NCBI GenBank assembly: GCA_030529125.1
Contig: JAUMXP010000075.1
Span: 1 to 7,504 of the forward strand
DNA length: 7,504 bases
Direction: 5' to 3'
Source of the DNA: Eubacteriales bacterium
Lineage (GTDB): Bacteria > Bacillota > Clostridia > Oscillospirales > Acutalibacteraceae
Of the stretch, positions 5,968 to 7,504 are shown piece after piece. The notes under the pieces were generated by a model. It was not told the DNA's origin and made no database searches. It saw nothing but the letters and a program-made list of their open reading frames with translations. Positions within the stretch are counted from its first letter, which is position 1. Each line of letters starts with the position of its first letter. Position numbers and translations under genes: made by a program.

Positions 5968-6549
5968 ATGAACAGTCACTTTTTTGCACTGATGCACAGG
6001 ATGAAATACATCAACCGCTGGGGGCTGATGAATAATACTAAAACAGAGAATATCTGTGAGCATAGCTTAGTTGTTGCTATGATAGCTCACGCGCTTGTTA
6101 CTATCAGCAATACTCGTTTTGGTACAGAGCTTAACGCTGAGCATGCCGCTATGCTCGGCATCTATCACGATGCGTCAGAAATTATCACTGGCGATATGCC
6201 TACTCCTATCAAGTACTTCAACCCTGAGATAAGCGACGCTTACAAGCAGATAGAGCGTGTAGCTCAAGAAAAGCTTGTATCACATTTGCCTGATGATTTG
6301 CAACATAGCTTCAAACCTCTGTTAACTCTTTTAGAACAGGACAAAGACTACGCGCCGTTTATCAAAGCAGCAGACAGACTGTCAGCACTTATTAAGTGCA
6401 TAGAAGAGGAGAAGTTCGGAAACCGCGAATTTGTGAAAGCCCAGAGCTCTATTAGAGCGTCGATAGAAGCTATGAATCTGCCGTATGTACAGGTATTTAT
6501 AGATGAGTTTCTGCCTTCTTTTTACCTTACACTCGACGAACAAGACTGA
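5968..6549 (+). CDS. YfbR-like HD-domain 5'-deoxynucleotidase
   Basis: A 193-residue HD-domain protein, nearly the same length as E. coli YfbR (about 200 residues), which removes phosphate from 2'-deoxyribonucleoside 5'-monophosphates using a divalent metal. The metal site is complete: H32 in CEHS, H67-D68 in YHDASE, and D136 in AADRLSAL. The RW pair at 17-18 and E71 match YfbR residues that recognise the substrate and support catalysis, each shifted by one position. GDMPTP at 75-80 is also characteristic. ATG at 5968 follows AGGAGG (5957-5962) with a five-base gap, so the start is secure. It is transcribed away from the dipeptidase operon. Its likely role is dNMP homeostasis; the neighbours do not add to this. 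Confidence 0.9.
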   Translation: MNSHFFALMHRMKYINRWGLMNNTKTENICEHSLVVAMIAHALVTISNTRFGTELNAEHAAMLGIYHDASEIITGDMPTPIKYFNPEISDAYKQIERVAQEKLVSHLPDDLQHSFKPLLTLLEQDKDYAPFIKAADRLSALIKCIEEEKFGNREFVKAQSSIRASIEAMNLPYVQVFIDEFLPSFYLTLDEQD

Positions 6550-6576
6550 TTTTATATGTAAATATCACTATATATG

Positions 6577-6631
6577 CGTCAAAATTTGCACTAATTCACT
6601 ACAAGTTGTGAATTTTTGTTGAATTTTGACG
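6577..6631 (+). terminator. Nested hairpin, probable terminator of the nucleotidase gene
   Basis: A perfect 10-bp outer stem (6577-6586 with 6622-6631) encloses a 7-bp inner stem (6593-6599 with 6608-6614), with an internal loop between them. TATTTTCTTT follows on the plus strand, 28 bases or more past the gene's stop. The stem is AT-rich, so it may be weaker than a standard intrinsic terminator. Confidence 0.5.
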
Positions 6632-6669
6632 TATTTTCTTTAATAGAAAATAAATGTGGATTTATGTAG

Positions 6670-6675
6670 TATAAT
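6670..6675 (+). promoter_or_regulatory. Candidate -10 box for the LCP gene
   Basis: TATAAT lies about 60 bases before the LCP start and downstream of the hairpin at 6577-6631. No recognisable -35 box or extended -10 is present at the right distance, so this is a tentative call. The following leader has a 6-bp inverted repeat (6690-6695 with 6710-6715) ending just before the ribosome binding site. Confidence 0.35.
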
Positions 6676-6733
6676 AATTATGTTTAGTATGTGCAACTAT
6701 GGGATTTTATGCACAGGCGGAAAGGCGGTATGT

Positions 6734-7504
6734 ATGTCAAAACAGAACAAAGATTTTGTTGATATCAATTCCTCAAGCCAGGTAAAAAAATTGTATAAAA
6801 AGAAGAAGAAAACTCTACTGATCACCAGTATTGTCGCTTTGGTTTTATCTATTCTGTTATTACCGGTAGGTATATTGGGCGTTTTTGCTTACAATACTAT
6901 GGATACACTCAATTACGTTGAAATTGAGAAAGAGACTGTTTCTCAAGCGGACGATACAGATAACGCCAATACAGTCAAGACTGACTCACTATTAAGCAAC
7001 GAATACGTGCTCAACATCCTCCTCTTTGGTCAGGATGCTCACGGTAGCGGAGAGAACGACTACGGTCGTAGCGATACTATCATCCTCTTATCACTTGATA
7101 ACCTGCATAAGAAGATCAAGCTGACATCTTTCCAGCGTGATACCTATGTTACTGTACCGGGCTACGGCGACGGCAAATTAAACTCAGCGTTCAGCTTAGG
7201 CGGTGTTCCGCTTGCTGTAGAGATGATCGAAGCAAACTTCGGTATTCAGGTTGATAAGTACGCTTGCGTTGACTTTAACTCTTTTAGAAAGATCGTTAAC
7301 GTATTGGGTGGTGTTGACATTGAGCTTTCTATCGATGAAATCGAGTATATCAATGCTCAGATCGACGTTAATAACCAGCTTTCTAAGACAGAATTTTTGC
7401 CGATTGACTACTCTAAAGAAACACAGGTAGTTCACCTTGATGGCTATCAGGCTCTGTGGTATGCGCGTAACCGTGGTGCTGAAAACTTAGGCGGTAACCC
7501 TGCG
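6734..7504 (+). CDS. LytR-CpsA-Psr (LCP) family protein, 3' end cut by window
   Basis: An open frame of 257 codons runs off the window without a stop. Residues 21-27 are a lysine-rich cytoplasmic tail, 28-52 one membrane helix, and about 60-90 a polar linker. The LCP domain begins near 91 with YVLNILLFGQD. Hallmarks present: GRSDTIILLSLD at 111-122, FQRDTYV at 133-139 (the conserved arginine R135), KLNSAFSLGG at 148-157, GGVDIEL at 192-198 and YARNR at 243-247. LCP enzymes move lipid-linked anionic or secondary wall polymers onto peptidoglycan outside the membrane. ATG at 6734 is chosen over ATG at 6730, which is in another frame and too close to the ribosome binding site; AAAGGCGG ends five bases before 6734. 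The residues after YARNR, including later conserved arginines, lie outside the window. Confidence 0.93.
   Translation, partial: MSKQNKDFVDINSSSQVKKLYKKKKKTLLITSIVALVLSILLLPVGILGVFAYNTMDTLNYVEIEKETVSQADDTDNANTVKTDSLLSNEYVLNILLFGQDAHGSGENDYGRSDTIILLSLDNLHKKIKLTSFQRDTYVTVPGYGDGKLNSAFSLGGVPLAVEMIEANFGIQVDKYACVDFNSFRKIVNVLGGVDIELSIDEIEYINAQIDVNNQLSKTEFLPIDYSKETQVVHLDGYQALWYARNRGAENLGGNPA

Noticed and set aside
7196..7435. Minus-strand 79-codon open frame
   Set aside because: It lies fully inside the conserved LCP domain on the other strand; the LCP motifs decide the coding strand.
1..7504. CRISPR arrays, tRNA or rRNA genes, defence or phage genes
   Set aside because: No regularly spaced direct repeats, tRNA-like folds, rRNA stretches, or phage or defence proteins are seen. 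All long open frames are explained by housekeeping, transport or envelope families.

Overview
The window reads as chromosomal DNA of a low-to-moderate GC Gram-positive anaerobe, most likely a gut Clostridia (Oscillospiraceae/Ruminococcus-like). The reasons are strong AGGAGG-type ribosome binding sites, TTGACA/TATAAT promoters, ECF vitamin transporters under FMN and tetrahydrofolate (THF) riboswitches, a PepV-type dipeptidase, a DUF975-like membrane protein and a LytR-CpsA-Psr protein. The species assignment is inference; no rRNA or other marker gene is present.

Layout. On the minus strand, read from right to left: a PepV/Sapep-like M20 dipeptidase (4402-5760), a DUF975-like membrane protein (3623-4387), a membrane-anchored family 2 glycosyltransferase (2514-3620) and a LicD-family transferase (1656-2501). 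These four are separated by 2-14 nt and look like one operon. Directly after licD comes a consensus promoter, an FMN riboswitch with an intrinsic terminator, and a RibU-like riboflavin S component (832-1440). The stop codon of ribU lies inside the -35 box of the next promoter. That promoter drives a THF riboswitch, a hairpin that buries the ribosome binding site, and a FolT-like folate S component (86-649). A long hairpin at the left edge (11-50) can serve as the folT terminator; its sequence also resembles the end of an IS3-family element. On the plus strand, diverging from the dipeptidase, lie a YfbR-type HD 5'-deoxynucleotidase (5968-6549), a terminator-like hairpin (6577-6631) and the first 257 codons of an LCP wall-polymer ligase (from 6734, cut by the window end).

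How the parts fit. The left third is a vitamin-uptake module: two substrate-binding ECF subunits, each under the riboswitch that senses the coenzyme form of its own vitamin. No EcfA/EcfA'/EcfT genes are present, so a shared energizing module elsewhere is expected. The middle is a probable envelope-glycan module (glycosyltransferase plus LicD transferase) co-transcribed with a peptidase and a membrane protein. The LCP gene on the right also belongs to envelope assembly, although it is on the other strand.

No completely new system is evident. The most informative points are regulatory: a complete THF aptamer whose loop 3 pseudoknot competes with an anti-sequestering pairing, an FMN attenuator with a misleading GTG start in its terminator loop, and promoters packed onto upstream stop codons with no intervening terminators, so that upstream transcription should run through both riboswitches.
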